Assembly: GCA_019118325.1 (NCBI GenBank)
Contig: DWZE01000006.1
Coordinates: 1 to 33,409, forward strand
Length of the DNA: 33,409 nucleotides
Source of the DNA: Candidatus Bacteroides intestinavium
GTDB lineage: Bacteria; Bacteroidota; Bacteroidia; Bacteroidales; Bacteroidaceae
Direction of reading: 5' to 3'
How positions within the stretch are numbered: the stretch's first letter is position 1; the number at the start of each line of letters is the position of its first letter. Shown one piece after another: positions 1 through 7,424 of the stretch. The position numbers were made by a program, and so were the translations under genes. The notes under the pieces were generated by a model that had not been told where the DNA came from, searched no databases, and saw nothing but the letters and a program-made list of their open reading frames with translations.

Positions 1-140
1 GCCCCTGGGGGAGGAGGGTTACTGTTGCTTGCGGGAGATGCTTCACATGCGTTCAGCATGACAGTTGTTCTGATATCCCCTCCTCTTTGCGGTTTATTGA
101 AAATCTTCGTCCCCCGTTCTTCATTCTTCCCGAAAATGCG

Positions 141-148
141 TATCTTTG
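141..148 (+). promoter_or_regulatory. Bacteroidetes-type -7 promoter element
   Basis: TATCTTTG fits the TAnnTTTG -7 consensus of the Bacteroidetes primary sigma factor and lies about 28 bases upstream of the ATG at 177. No convincing -33 TTTG is visible at the usual distance, so this rests on the -7 match and position only. Confidence 0.4.
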
Positions 149-176
149 TCCCGACAAATCAATCACTTATACAACC

Positions 177-368
177 ATGGAGAAAACAATCAATCAAGAA
201 CAAAACCCGGAACCCCGCAAGCAACCCTTGACACGCGAGGAAATCTGGCGCCGCATGAAGGCCAACCGCCAGCACAAGCAGGAGTTTGTGGAGCGGGCCA
301 AGGAGTTATTGACTAAGGAGTATAAAGCCCGTTACGGGAAGGAACCCAGCGGATTTGAGGTGTGGTGA
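177..368 (+). CDS. small charged protein of unknown function, upstream partner of a DUF6169 gene
   Basis: A 63-residue, highly charged protein that I do not recognise. It starts at the ATG at 177 because this follows the promoter-like TATCTTTG closely; an in-frame ATG at 87 would put that promoter inside the gene. Most of the sequence (roughly residues 18-52) looks like one amphipathic helix rich in Arg, Lys and Glu, starting at LTREEIWRRM. There is no signal peptide or membrane segment, so it is probably cytoplasmic. The stop codon overlaps the GTG start of the next gene, which suggests translational coupling and a shared role. A DNA- or RNA-binding or partner-binding role is possible but not shown by the sequence. 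Confidence 0.6.
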   Translation: MEKTINQEQNPEPRKQPLTREEIWRRMKANRQHKQEFVERAKELLTKEYKARYGKEPSGFEVW

Positions 369-865
369 TACTGGACTTGCAACGGGTCAACGCCGAGGCT
401 CCCTACAAGGTCATGCCTACGGTGCGGGAAGGCTATTTCCGCTTTACCACCGACTTCGGTGTGGACTATATCATTGGCTTCAGCCAAGAGGAATTGCTTG
501 ATTATGAGGAAACCTACCAGTTTGCCATTATCAACGCCAACCACCAGAAGTCGCCCCGCGACCGCAAGCTGCGCGACACGGTGGTGGCCTTTGTCTACGA
601 GTTCTTTGCCCAGTCCGACCGGGTGATGCTCTACTTCTGCGAAACGGGCGACGAGCGTCAGAGCCTGCGCAGCCGCCTGTTCGAGTGGTGGTTCAAGAGT
701 TCCCACCGCTCTGAAGTATTCTTTTCCGGATCCGCCGTCATCCCCGACGAGGACGGGACGTTGAACTACGTCACCTACATCACCCGGCAGGACAATCCTA
801 ACCTGGTCCGCATCTCCAACGAATTTGCCATGACCGTGCAGGTGCTGCGGCAGAAGCCGGAGTGA
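362..865 (+). CDS. DUF6169 family protein
   Basis: A 167-residue protein resembling the Bacteroidetes DUF6169 family, whose function is unknown to me. The family pattern is visible in YQFAIINANHQKSPRD, in the following helix with VVAFVYEFF, in VMLYFCETGDERQ, and in the RLFEWWF block. There is no signal peptide, so it is likely cytoplasmic. The start is GTG at 362 (GTG at 365 is also possible); either overlaps the stop codon (366-368) of the upstream small gene, so the two are probably co-translated. It converges on sufB with only four bases between the stop codons (865 and 870), leaving no room for a separate terminator. The family assignment is recognition by eye. Confidence 0.75.
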   Translation: MVILDLQRVNAEAPYKVMPTVREGYFRFTTDFGVDYIIGFSQEELLDYEETYQFAIINANHQKSPRDRKLRDTVVAFVYEFFAQSDRVMLYFCETGDERQSLRSRLFEWWFKSSHRSEVFFSGSAVIPDEDGTLNYVTYITRQDNPNLVRISNEFAMTVQVLRQKPE

Positions 866-869
866 ATTT

Positions 870-2330
870 TTACCCCACACTTCCCTCCAGCGACACAGAG
901 AGCAACTTCTGCGCCTCCACGGCAAACTCCATCGGCAGCTTGTTGAGCACCTCCTTGGCGTAGCCGTTGACGATGAGGCCCACGGCGTCCTCGGTGCCTA
1001 TGCCGCGCTGGTTGCAGTAGAACAGCTGGTCCTCGCTGATTTTCGAGGTCGTGGCCTCGTGCTCCACGATGGCCGTCTCGTTGTGGATGTCCATGTAGGG
1101 GAAGGTGTGCGCGCCGCAGCGGCTGCCCAGCAGGAGGGAGTCGCATTGGCTGTAATTCCTTGCGTTGTCGGCACGTTGGCCCACCTTGACCAAGCCGCGG
1201 TAGGAGTTCTCGCTCAGCCCGGCGGAAATGCCCTTGCTGACGATGGTGCTGCGGGTGTTGCGGCCCAAGTGAATCATCTTCGTGCCCGTGTCGGCCTGCT
1301 GGTGGTGGTTAGTAACGGCCACGCTGTAGAACTCGCCCACGGAGTTGTCCCCCGCCAGGATGGTGCTGGGGTACTTCCAGGTGATGGCGCTGCCCGTCTC
1401 CACCTGCGTCCACGACAGCTTGCTGCCCTCGCCCTTGCAGAGGCCGCGCTTGGTGACGAAGTTGTACACGCCGCCCCGACCCTCGGCATCGCCGGGATAC
1501 CAGTTCTGCACGGTGCTGTACTTCACTTCGGCGCGATCCATCACCACGATTTCCACGATGGCGGCGTGCAGCTGGTTCTCGTCGCGCATCGGGGCGGTGC
1601 AGCCCTCCAGGTAGGAGACGTACGAGTCGTCGTCCGCCACGATGAGCGTCCGCTCGAACTGGCCCGTGTTCCGCGCGTTGATGCGGAAGTAGGTGCTCAG
1701 CTCCATCGGGCAGCGCACGCCACGGGGGATGTACACGAACGACCCGTCGGAGAAGACGGCGGAGTTGAGCGCGGCGAAGAAGTTGTCGCGATAGGGCACC
1801 ACGCTGCCCAGGTAGCGTTGCACCAGGTCCGGATGCTCGCGCACGGCCTCGCTGATGGAGCAGAAGATGATGCCTTTCTCCAGGAGCGTCTCCTTGAAGG
1901 TGGTCTTGACGGACACGGAGTCCATCACGGCGTCCACGGCCATGCCGCTCAGCGCCATCTGCTCCTCCAGGGGGATGCCCAGCTTGTTGAAGGTCTTGAT
2001 GAGCTCGGGGTCCACGTCGTCCAGCGAGCGGGGGCCGTCCTTCTTCTGCGCCGTGGGGTCGGCGTAGTACGATATGCCCTGGTAGTCAATCTCCGGGATG
2101 CGCAGATGGGCCCACGTGGGCATGTCCATCGTCAGCCAGTGGCGGTAGGCCTTCAGGCGGAAGTCCAGCAGCCAGGCGGGCTCGCCCTTCTTCTCGGAGA
2201 TGAGGCGCACGGTGTCTTCCGTGAGGCCGCGGTCGATGATGTCGGTGTGCACGTCGGTGGTGAAGCCGTACTTGTACTTCTCTTCGGTCAGCTTCTTTAC
2301 GTATTCGTTGGAGTCTTGTTGTTGCTTCAT
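870..2330 (-). CDS. sufB: Fe-S cluster scaffold protein SufB
   Basis: A 486-residue SufB, the scaffold subunit of the cytosolic SufBC2D complex that builds Fe-S clusters. The sequence is full length and typical from the N-terminal [12 protein letters not shown] region through the beta-helix core. It contains [14 protein letters not shown], whose Cys falls at residue 405, the position known as a key cluster and sulfur-transfer cysteine in E. coli SufB. The start overlaps the cvpA stop by four bases (ATGA), so the two are co-transcribed. Unusually, sufC and sufD do not follow: the next gene is DUF6169 on the opposite strand, converging four bases away. The partner subunits must be encoded elsewhere. 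The product assignment is firm. Confidence 0.97.
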   Translation of the reverse strand: MKQQQDSNEYVKKLTEEKYKYGFTTDVHTDIIDRGLTEDTVRLISEKKGEPAWLLDFRLKAYRHWLTMDMPTWAHLRIPEIDYQGISYYADPTAQKKDGPRSLDDVDPELIKTFNKLGIPLEEQMALSGMAVDAVMDSVSVKTTFKETLLEKGIIFCSISEAVREHPDLVQRYLGSVVPYRDNFFAALNSAVFSDGSFVYIPRGVRCPMELSTYFRINARNTGQFERTLIVADDDSYVSYLEGCTAPMRDENQLHAAIVEIVVMDRAEVKYSTVQNWYPGDAEGRGGVYNFVTKRGLCKGEGSKLSWTQVETGSAITWKYPSTILAGDNSVGEFYSVAVTNHHQQADTGTKMIHLGRNTRSTIVSKGISAGLSENSYRGLVKVGQRADNARNYSQCDSLLLGSRCGAHTFPYMDIHNETAIVEHEATTSKISEDQLFYCNQRGIGTEDAVGLIVNGYAKEVLNKLPMEFAVEAQKLLSVSLEGSVG

Positions 2331-2833
2331 GTTTCAAATATATAGGGTTCTGCGGCCTTGCGGGCTGCGGGTATGAACAATTCTGCCCATCCTGTCATCG
2401 GGCCATACAGCATGGATGCTTCCTTCTGGCTTCGGCTGATGAGGGTCCCCTTCGTGTCGAAGTGGTCCACCGTCATCAGCAGGAGGCTGATGCACAGTGC
2501 ATACTTGGCCGCGCCGAGCGCCGCGCCCAGCAGGCGGTTGAGCCAGCCGAGCGAGACGGCCTCCATCGCCCGTGTCAGCAGCGAGGCCACCAGCAGGAAC
2601 AGCAGGGGGACCAGCAGCCAGATGGCCACGAATGCCAGTCCGCGGGCCAGGCCCGCGTCGTCCGTCACCTGCGAGAATACCTCGTCGGCCACGGTGGCAT
2701 ACAGCGCCTTGGCGGCCAGCAGTCCCACAATCAGGCCCAGCAGCCCCGCCAGCTGGCGGAGAAAGCCTTTCGCGAAGCCCAGCACGGCGCCCGTGCCGAT
2801 GAGGACCAGGAGGATGATGTCGAGGGTGGTCAT
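2327..2833 (-). CDS. CvpA family membrane protein
   Basis: A 168-residue inner-membrane protein of the CvpA family, named after a protein needed for colicin V production; the general role is unclear. The N-terminus [20 protein letters not shown] followed by [13 protein letters not shown] is characteristic, and four hydrophobic segments are visible (about residues 2-20, 27-47, 64-88 and 102-122). The start at 2833 was preferred over an upstream in-frame ATG at 2872 because it gives the normal CvpA N-terminus and leaves room for the promoter-like element at 2862-2869. The stop overlaps the sufB start by four bases. CvpA is linked to stress tolerance in some gut bacteria; a direct link to Fe-S assembly is inferred only from this coupling. 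Confidence 0.9.
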   Translation of the reverse strand: MTTLDIILLVLIGTGAVLGFAKGFLRQLAGLLGLIVGLLAAKALYATVADEVFSQVTDDAGLARGLAFVAIWLLVPLLFLLVASLLTRAMEAVSLGWLNRLLGAALGAAKYALCISLLLMTVDHFDTKGTLISRSQKEASMLYGPMTGWAELFIPAARKAAEPYIFET

Positions 2834-2861
2834 ATAAATACTGTGTCTAAGTTTCAATCGG

Positions 2862-2869
2862 CAAAGATA
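2862..2869 (-). promoter_or_regulatory. -7 promoter element for cvpA-sufB
   Basis: Read on the minus strand, TATCTTTG matches TAnnTTTG and lies about 29 bases upstream of the cvpA start at 2833. The -33 region has no clear TTTG. Confidence 0.45.
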
Positions 2870-2923
2870 CATTGTTTTGCCTAATTATCCGCGGTTTTGC
2901 TTGGACTTTCCGCCTCGATGAGT

Positions 2924-2931
2924 TACATTTG
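2924..2931 (+). promoter_or_regulatory. -7 promoter element for the toxin-antitoxin pair
   Basis: TACATTTG matches the TAnnTTTG consensus, 42 bases upstream of the antitoxin start. A weak TTGG at 2901-2904 sits 19 bases further upstream at the -33 distance. Antitoxin-toxin complexes often bind this region, but no clear palindromic operator is visible. Confidence 0.45.
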
Positions 2932-2960
2932 CAACCGATACCCGTTATATTATATGAATC

Positions 2961-2966
2961 AGGAGG
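2961..2966 (+). promoter_or_regulatory. canonical Shine-Dalgarno sequence of the antitoxin gene
   Basis: AGGAGG lies seven bases before the ATG at 2974. Strong Shine-Dalgarno sequences are uncommon in Bacteroidetes, and this one supports the chosen start. The hexamer also lies inside a minimal upstream ORF (ATG at 2954) that encodes MNQEDRQ and stops at 2975-2977, overlapping the antitoxin ATG. Confidence 0.7.
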
Positions 2967-2973
2967 ACAGACA

Positions 2974-3216
2974 ATGAACGCCACCCTATCCGTACAAGAC
3001 TTGTGGAGCCAGATACAGGCGCTTCCCGCCGGCGACCGCCGTTGGCTGCTGGACAAACTGAATGTGTATGAGGAACAGGAAGAAGCCTTGACGCCCTACA
3101 CGATGGAGGAACTGAACGCACGCATCGAGCGGTCATTGGCCGATGCGGAGGCGGGCAGGTGCATTCCTGCCGAGGAAGCAGACAGGGAAATGGAACAATT
3201 CTTGGCTACGTTATGA
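2974..3216 (+). CDS. type II toxin-antitoxin system antitoxin
   Basis: An 80-residue acidic protein, the likely antitoxin of the pair with the RelE/ParE-like gene that follows. Antitoxins of this type bind and neutralise the toxin and usually repress their own promoter. The N-terminal half (SVQDLWSQIQALPAGDRRWLLDKL) looks like a small helical DNA-binding or dimerisation region, and the C-terminal half is rich in Glu (MEELNARIERSLADAEAG, then EEADREMEQF), as expected for a toxin-wrapping helix. The start at 2974 follows AGGAGG at ideal spacing; an ORF extension to 2872 lacks this. Its stop overlaps the toxin start (ATGA). The exact antitoxin family is not clear, so the call rests on size, composition and context. 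Confidence 0.8.
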   Translation: MNATLSVQDLWSQIQALPAGDRRWLLDKLNVYEEQEEALTPYTMEELNARIERSLADAEAGRCIPAEEADREMEQFLATL

Positions 3217-3524
3217 AAGCAAAATGGACTCCCTTCGCACAGCAGAAGCGGAAAGAAACAGCCCGTTATCTCGCCGCAGTGTTTGGCAGGAAAGCTGCGA
3301 TGAATTTTCACCAGAACATCCGGGAGTGGGTCGGACATATCACCTGCTATCCCGGTATCGGTTCTTATGAGCCTTTGTTGGTCGAACGTCCCGAAGGATT
3401 CCGCAGCGTTGTTGTGCATAGGAATTGCAAGTTGGTATATTATGTAGACGGCGATACCCTGTACATCGCCGACCTTTGGGACACCCGCCGCGAACCCCGT
3501 GCCCAGGCCGGGGACGTGAAATGA
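3213..3524 (+). CDS. RelE/ParE-family toxin
   Basis: A 103-residue basic protein of the RelE/ParE toxin superfamily. The family pattern is visible: an N-terminal helix (PFAQQKRKETARYLAAVFG) leading into a helix with NFHQNIREWVGHI, then strands with RSVVVHRNCKLVYYVDGD and the final LYIADLWDTRREP, matching the typical 'yrvvy.vdg..i.i..v.dtRr.p' ending. RelE members cut mRNA on the ribosome and ParE members poison gyrase; the sequence does not decide between them. The ATG at 3213 overlaps the antitoxin stop by four bases, so the toxin depends on antitoxin translation. The module sits between core genes and is compact, as is usual for chromosomal copies. Confidence 0.85.
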   Translation: MKAKWTPFAQQKRKETARYLAAVFGRKAAMNFHQNIREWVGHITCYPGIGSYEPLLVERPEGFRSVVVHRNCKLVYYVDGDTLYIADLWDTRREPRAQAGDVK

Positions 3525-3550
3525 ACCCGATAAATGATAATTTATCTTTG

Positions 3551-3687
3551 AGGAGTTAGAGGGAGTTAGAGGGAGTTATAGGCCGATAGTGGGTCCGGCG
3601 ATAACTGGCATCATCGATGCAAATGCGGTATTGGCCTTTAACTCCCCCAAGCGAAGCGATAACTCCGTCTAACTCCTTTTAACTCCT
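3551..3687. repeat. large imperfect palindrome built from GAGTTA repeats
   Basis: The left arm (3551-3584) holds three GAGTTA words and ends in GGCC. The right arm (3633-3687) starts in GGCC and holds the reverse complement word TAACTC four times. The arms can pair over much of their length around a loop of about 48 bases. It fills the space between the convergent toxin and S9 peptidase genes. Repeats of this look occur in Bacteroidetes intergenic regions; role unknown, possibly a bidirectional transcription end. Confidence 0.6.
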
Positions 3688-3702
3688 GCGGGCGAAGCCC
3701 GC
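3688..3702 (-). terminator. short GC hairpin downstream of the S9 peptidase gene
   Basis: GCGGGC-GAA-GCCCGC is a perfect 6-bp stem with a 3-base loop, 33 bases downstream of the peptidase stop. No T-tract follows on the minus strand, so its action as a terminator is uncertain. Confidence 0.35.
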
Positions 3703-3734
3703 TAAATATCCACATCTACTACTTATTTTGTAGT

Positions 3735-5909
3735 TTATTCTTTATCCGGCTTCAGCCACTTGTCCAGCCAGGCGAAGAACGTCCGTTGCCACAGCACGCC
3801 GTTCTGCGGCTGGAGCACCCAGTGGTTCTCGTCGGGGAAGATGAGCAGCTGCGACGGGATGCCGCGCAGTTGGGCGGCATCGAAGGCGGCCATGGCCTGG
3901 TTGGCCAGGATGCGGTAGTCGCGCTCGCCGTGGATGCAAAGGATGGGCGTGTCCCATTTGTCCACGAACTTGTGGGGCGAGTTGGCGAAGGTGCGCTGGG
4001 CCGTCTCGTTCTCCGTGTCCCAGTAGGCGCCGCCCATGTCCCAGTTGGCGAACCATTTCTCTTCCGTCTCCAGGTACTGCATCTCCATGTTGAAGATGCC
4101 GTCGTGGGCGATGAATGCCTTGAAGCGGCCTTCGTGGTGGCCTGCCATCCAGTAGACGGTGAAGCCGCCGAAGCTGGCGCCCACGCATCCCAGGTGGTCA
4201 CGGTCTACGAAGGGCTCCTTGGACACCTCGTCGATGGCCGTCAGCAGGTCCTGCATGCACTGGCCGCCGTAGTCGCCGCTGATGGCTTCGTTCCACTCCG
4301 TGCCGAATCCCGGCATGCCGCGGCGGCAGGGAGCCACGACGATGTAGTCATGGGCGGCCATGATCTGGAAGTTCCAGCGGTAGCTCCAGAACTGGCTCAG
4401 TGGGCTTTGCGGGCCGCCTTCGCAATACAGTAGGGTGGGGTATTTCTTCTTCGGGTCGAACTGCGGGGGATAGATGACCCAGACGAGCATGTCCTTCCCG
4501 TCCGTGGTCTTGAGCCAGCGTTCCTCCACGCGGCCCATCTCCAGCTGGTCGTAGATGTGGCGGTTCTCCTGGGTCAGCTGCCGGCTCTCGGCATACTGGT
4601 TCTTGGCGGCGGTGCCGGGTGCCACGACGTAGATTTCGTCGGCCTGGCTCATCGAGTGGCGCGTGGCGATGAGGTTGTTGCCGCAGAGGGCGATGCTGCC
4701 ATAATCATGCAGGCCTTCGGTCAGGCGGACGGGTGCTTTCTTCTCCTTGTGGTCCTCGAGGGCGAGGTGGTAGATTTGGGTGGTGCCGTGCCAGGTGGCG
4801 GTCAGGTAGAAGCCTTGCGAGTCGGTCGTCCAGAGGTAGGAGTCCACGTTGGTGTCGAAGGCTTCGGAGGCATTGAATTTCTCTTTCTTCTCCAGGTCGA
4901 ACACGTACAGGCGGTTCTGGTCGCTTTCGTATCCGTCGCGGGCCATGCTCTGCCAGGCGATGTAGCGTCCGTCGGGCGAGAATTGCGGGTTGGTGTCGTA
5001 TCCCTCGTTGCGGTCTGTTGCGCTTTCCGGGCCCTTGCAGAGGTTGAGGGTGCTGTCCGACTTCAGGTCATAGAGGTAGATGTCCGAGTCGGTGGACACG
5101 GCATACGCCTTTCCCGTCTTCTTGCGGCACGTGTAGGCTATTTTTTTGCTGTCCGGGCTCCAGGCCAGCTGCTCGATGCCGCCGAAGGGCTTCATCGGGC
5201 TTTCGTAGGGCGTGCCCTCCAGCAGGTCGCGGACATGGCTGATTTCGTCGCCGTCGAAGTCGGCCACGAAGGGGTGGGGCGCCGTCGTGGTCCATTCGTC
5301 CCAGTGCTTGTACATCAGGCTGTCCACGATGATGCCGCTGGCCTGGGGCAGGTCGGGATATTTCTCGGCCGTGGTCTTCACGGTCTTCACTTGTGCGATG
5401 AAGAGCAGTTTCTTGCCGTCGGGGCTGAAGGCGAAGCCGTCGATGCCGCCTGCATGGTCGGTCAGTTGGCGGCGGTCCGTGCCGTCGGGGTCCATCTCCC
5501 ACACCTGGGTGGAGCCGCTTTCGTTGCTCAGGTAGGCCAGTTTCTTGCCGTTCTTGATCCATGCCGGCTGGTTCTCCTGCCATTCGTCGCGGGTCAGCTG
5601 CTCGTTGCCGCTGCCGTCGGCGTTCATCACGAAGATTTCCGTGTTGCTCTTGTTCTGGGGGACGCTGTAGTAGCTGACGGTGTAGGCCACCTTGTCCGCG
5701 TCGGGCGCCACGGCCACGCCGCCGATGCGTCCCATCGCCCAGAGTGCTTCGGGCGTCAGCCGCCTGTTCTTGATCCGGATGTCAGACCGCTGGATGAGGA
5801 GGCTGTCCCGGGCATCCGTTGCCGGCGCAGGGGCCGGTTCCTTGCTTCCGCCACAGGAGATTGCTGCCATAATGACTGCAGACATACACAAAAGATTTGC
5901 TGTTTTCAT
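3735..5909 (-). CDS. S9 family peptidase lipoprotein (DPP5/acylaminoacyl-peptidase-like)
   Basis: A 724-residue serine peptidase of the prolyl oligopeptidase family that likely trims oligopeptides in the periplasm or at the cell surface. A lipoprotein signal ends at AAIS-C with Cys19. The N-terminal half is a TolB/PD40-type beta-propeller, with repeats such as NADGSGNEQLTRDEWQENQP and FSPDGKKLLFIAQ. The C-terminal alpha/beta-hydrolase domain carries the full triad: Ser579 in GASFGG, Asp664 in HGERDYR and His696 in PDENHW, with normal family spacing. GASFGG rather than GWSYGG argues against a DPP4-type enzyme. It is a single gene flanked by repeats; a 22-bp tandem array begins 37 bases upstream of its start and may overlap its promoter. 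Confidence 0.92.
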   Translation of the reverse strand: MKTANLLCMSAVIMAAISCGGSKEPAPAPATDARDSLLIQRSDIRIKNRRLTPEALWAMGRIGGVAVAPDADKVAYTVSYYSVPQNKSNTEIFVMNADGSGNEQLTRDEWQENQPAWIKNGKKLAYLSNESGSTQVWEMDPDGTDRRQLTDHAGGIDGFAFSPDGKKLLFIAQVKTVKTTAEKYPDLPQASGIIVDSLMYKHWDEWTTTAPHPFVADFDGDEISHVRDLLEGTPYESPMKPFGGIEQLAWSPDSKKIAYTCRKKTGKAYAVSTDSDIYLYDLKSDSTLNLCKGPESATDRNEGYDTNPQFSPDGRYIAWQSMARDGYESDQNRLYVFDLEKKEKFNASEAFDTNVDSYLWTTDSQGFYLTATWHGTTQIYHLALEDHKEKKAPVRLTEGLHDYGSIALCGNNLIATRHSMSQADEIYVVAPGTAAKNQYAESRQLTQENRHIYDQLEMGRVEERWLKTTDGKDMLVWVIYPPQFDPKKKYPTLLYCEGGPQSPLSQFWSYRWNFQIMAAHDYIVVAPCRRGMPGFGTEWNEAISGDYGGQCMQDLLTAIDEVSKEPFVDRDHLGCVGASFGGFTVYWMAGHHEGRFKAFIAHDGIFNMEMQYLETEEKWFANWDMGGAYWDTENETAQRTFANSPHKFVDKWDTPILCIHGERDYRILANQAMAAFDAAQLRGIPSQLLIFPDENHWVLQPQNGVLWQRTFFAWLDKWLKPDKE

Positions 5910-5945
5910 TGTTATAGGGTTATGTGATCATTCGGGGAATCCCGG

Positions 5946-6033
5946 GATATCTGCGCCCGCGTCCGGCGATATCTCCGTCCGGCGGCAGTGATATCCCTGC
6001 CCGTGTCCGGCGATATCTCCGCCCGCGGGGGCG
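5946..6033. repeat. 22-bp tandem repeat array 1 (four copies)
   Basis: The GATATC core recurs at 5946, 5968, 5990 and 6012, exactly 22 bp apart. Most copies continue as GATATCTCCGCCCG with a GTCCGG-like end. It lies in the divergent space between the S9 peptidase and the Spy-like gene. The same unit occurs at 20325 and 30932. Confidence 0.85.
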
Positions 6034-6093
6034 ATTCGGGCGCGAAGTTACTAATTAAATGTAAAACCCCGGCTTTTCATTAAACTTTTTACA

Positions 6094-6101
6094 TAACTTT
6101 G
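6094..6101 (+). promoter_or_regulatory. -7 promoter element for the Spy-like gene
   Basis: TAACTTTG matches TAnnTTTG, 37 bases upstream of the ATG at 6139. A TTTT/TTTC tract at 6074-6078 is a weak -33 candidate. Confidence 0.5.
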
Positions 6102-6138
6102 TGTCAGAAACCCTGTAACCAATAAACTTGACTATCGT

Positions 6139-6708
6139 ATGAAGACAATGAAATTGACAACCCTGTGTCTCCTGGCCGCCCTGTTGGTGGGCGCGGGAAG
6201 TGTGATGGCGCAAGACGAGCGCCGCGACTATTCGGAACAGCGGCTGAAGCTGCGTGCCGAGATGATGGCCCTGGACATGGCCGAGCGTTACAACCTGGAC
6301 GCGAAGCAGGTGGAGGAGCTGACGGAAGCCAACCTGGTGTGGCTCCGGTCCAAGGGCGACCGTCCCGGCCTGCGCCCCGGCGCCCCTGACCGCCGCTGGG
6401 CCGGCCACCGTCCTTCTCACCGCCGCGGCTGGCACCGGGGCGGATGCTGCGGTGCCCCGCGCCACGCCGGCCGCTGCTGCGAGGCGTATGGCGCGGACGG
6501 CCGTCATGCGCCGGACTGTCCTTACTACGCCGACGCCGACCGCCCGGCCCCCACGAAGGAGGAGCTGGAGAAGCGTGAGGCGGAGCGCAAGCAGGCCGTC
6601 GAAGAGCGACGCGCCGCCCGCCAGGCCTACGAGGAGAGCCTGCAGAAAATCATGACCGAGGAGCAGTATAAGGCTTACCGGGAGAGCCGTCCGGGCGCAC
6701 GGCGCTGA
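6139..6708 (+). CDS. Spy/CpxP-like periplasmic protein with a Cys/His/Arg-rich insert
   Basis: A 189-residue exported protein with a signal peptide cleaved after VMA (residue 24). Two short segments resemble the helical LTxxQ-type repeats of Spy/CpxP periplasmic proteins: AERYNLDAKQVEELTEAN (48-65) and LQKIMTEEQYKAYRES (168-183). Related Bacteroidetes proteins are small stress-linked or chaperone-like proteins. Between them (about residues 75-130) lies a segment very rich in Arg, Gly, His and Cys, with two CC pairs (103-104, 113-114), Cys127 and five His residues, which could bind metal. A charged helix (140-168) leads into the second motif. It is a single gene with its own promoter and is followed by a long palindrome ending in six Ts. 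Start at 6139; Met4 is an alternative. Function is inferred only. Confidence 0.7.
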   Translation: MKTMKLTTLCLLAALLVGAGSVMAQDERRDYSEQRLKLRAEMMALDMAERYNLDAKQVEELTEANLVWLRSKGDRPGLRPGAPDRRWAGHRPSHRRGWHRGGCCGAPRHAGRCCEAYGADGRHAPDCPYYADADRPAPTKEELEKREAERKQAVEERRAARQAYEESLQKIMTEEQYKAYRESRPGARR

Positions 6709-6729
6709 GGCCGCCGGGAACTGGGTTGA

Positions 6730-6885
6730 GAGTGTGCCGAAATATGAAATGGCACGCAGATGTCGCAGATGCGACAGATGACCACTGATTGTGCTTCGTT
6801 GATTTACAGTCAGACGAATCTGCGAAAATCTGTTTAATCAGTGTCATCTGCGTGCCATTTTATATTTCGGCGCACCCTCTTTTTT
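6730..6885 (+). terminator. 150-bp palindromic element acting as a possible terminator
   Basis: Arms at 6730-6762 and 6845-6879 pair almost perfectly over about 33 bases, including GAAATGGCACGCAGATG against its complement. Further inner pairing extends towards the centre (GATGACCACTGATT with AATCAGTGTCATC). The right arm is followed by TTTTTT (6880-6885), which suits termination of the upstream + strand gene. Its length and GCAGAT words also fit a miniature palindromic repeat element, and its neighbour is a REP/IS200-type transposase gene. Confidence 0.6.
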
Positions 6886-6971
6886 ATGGGGTGCCGCCTC
6901 TGCAAATTTCTCTCTTGAATAGGGTATCTTACTTTGGCCAAGGCACGGGCGGGCGTGACGGACTGACCGGG

Positions 6972-7424
6972 TCAGTCTGCCAGGAACTGTTCCGCCCCCG
7001 CTTCCCATCCGTTTTCCCGCCACAGCCCGCTGAGTTCGTCCGCGAGGGTCGTGGTGCGGTGGTGTTCCTTCTGGTTTTGGATATAGGCCGTCACGCGCTC
7101 CTTGTCCCGCGTGCTGCAGGTCAGGGCGCCGTAGGATTTCCCCCAGCCCTCGAACAGCGGGAATTCCTCGCGGTGTTCGCGCAGGAAGTAGTGGGTGCTG
7201 AGTTTGAGGTCGTGCATGAAGCCGGACAGGGAGAGGGTGGGAGGCAGCTGCACGAGGAGATGGAGGTGGTCCGGCATCCCGCCAATGCGGTAGAGGACGC
7301 CGCCCTTGGCCTTGACGATGCCCCAGATGTAGTGGTATAGCAGCTTCTCGTGGGCCTCCGTGATGGCGGGGCGGCTGTATCTCGGGCGGAAAATGAGGTG
7401 GTAGAGGAGGTGGGTGTAGCTCAT
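6972..7424 (-). CDS. IS200/REP-type Y1 transposase (HUH nuclease)
   Basis: A 150-residue single-strand DNA transposase of the IS200/IS605 TnpA superfamily, either an IS200-like element or a REP-associated (RAYT) enzyme. The metal-binding HUH motif is His53-Leu-His55 in MPDHLHLLV, and the catalytic tyrosine is Tyr114 in AYIQNQKEHH; both are intact, as is the N-terminal HLIFRPRYSRPAI region. The start at 7424 gives the family N-terminus (MSYTHLLYHLIF); the upstream in-frame extension to 7553 is unrelated Pro-rich sequence. No TnpB follows. It lies between a 150-bp palindrome on its downstream side and about 700 bp of repeats on its upstream side, which may be substrates it moves. The gene appears complete, so activity is possible. 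Confidence 0.9.
   Translation of the reverse strand: MSYTHLLYHLIFRPRYSRPAITEAHEKLLYHYIWGIVKAKGGVLYRIGGMPDHLHLLVQLPPTLSLSGFMHDLKLSTHYFLREHREEFPLFEGWGKSYGALTCSTRDKERVTAYIQNQKEHHRTTTLADELSGLWRENGWEAGAEQFLAD

Noticed and set aside
1059..2345. A 428-codon ORF antisense to sufB, and similar long ORFs antisense to the peptidase, DUF4838, TPR-barrel, GT2, polA, uvrC, mnmG and hexosaminidase genes
   Set aside because: High GC at third codon positions removes stop codons from the opposite strand. The translations are low-complexity, rich in His, Val, Gly and Ala, and match nothing, while the opposite strand encodes clear families.
3735..5909. Calling the S9 peptidase DPP4
   Set aside because: The nucleophile motif is GASFGG rather than GWSYGG, and the DPP4-type Glu-Glu motif was not seen.
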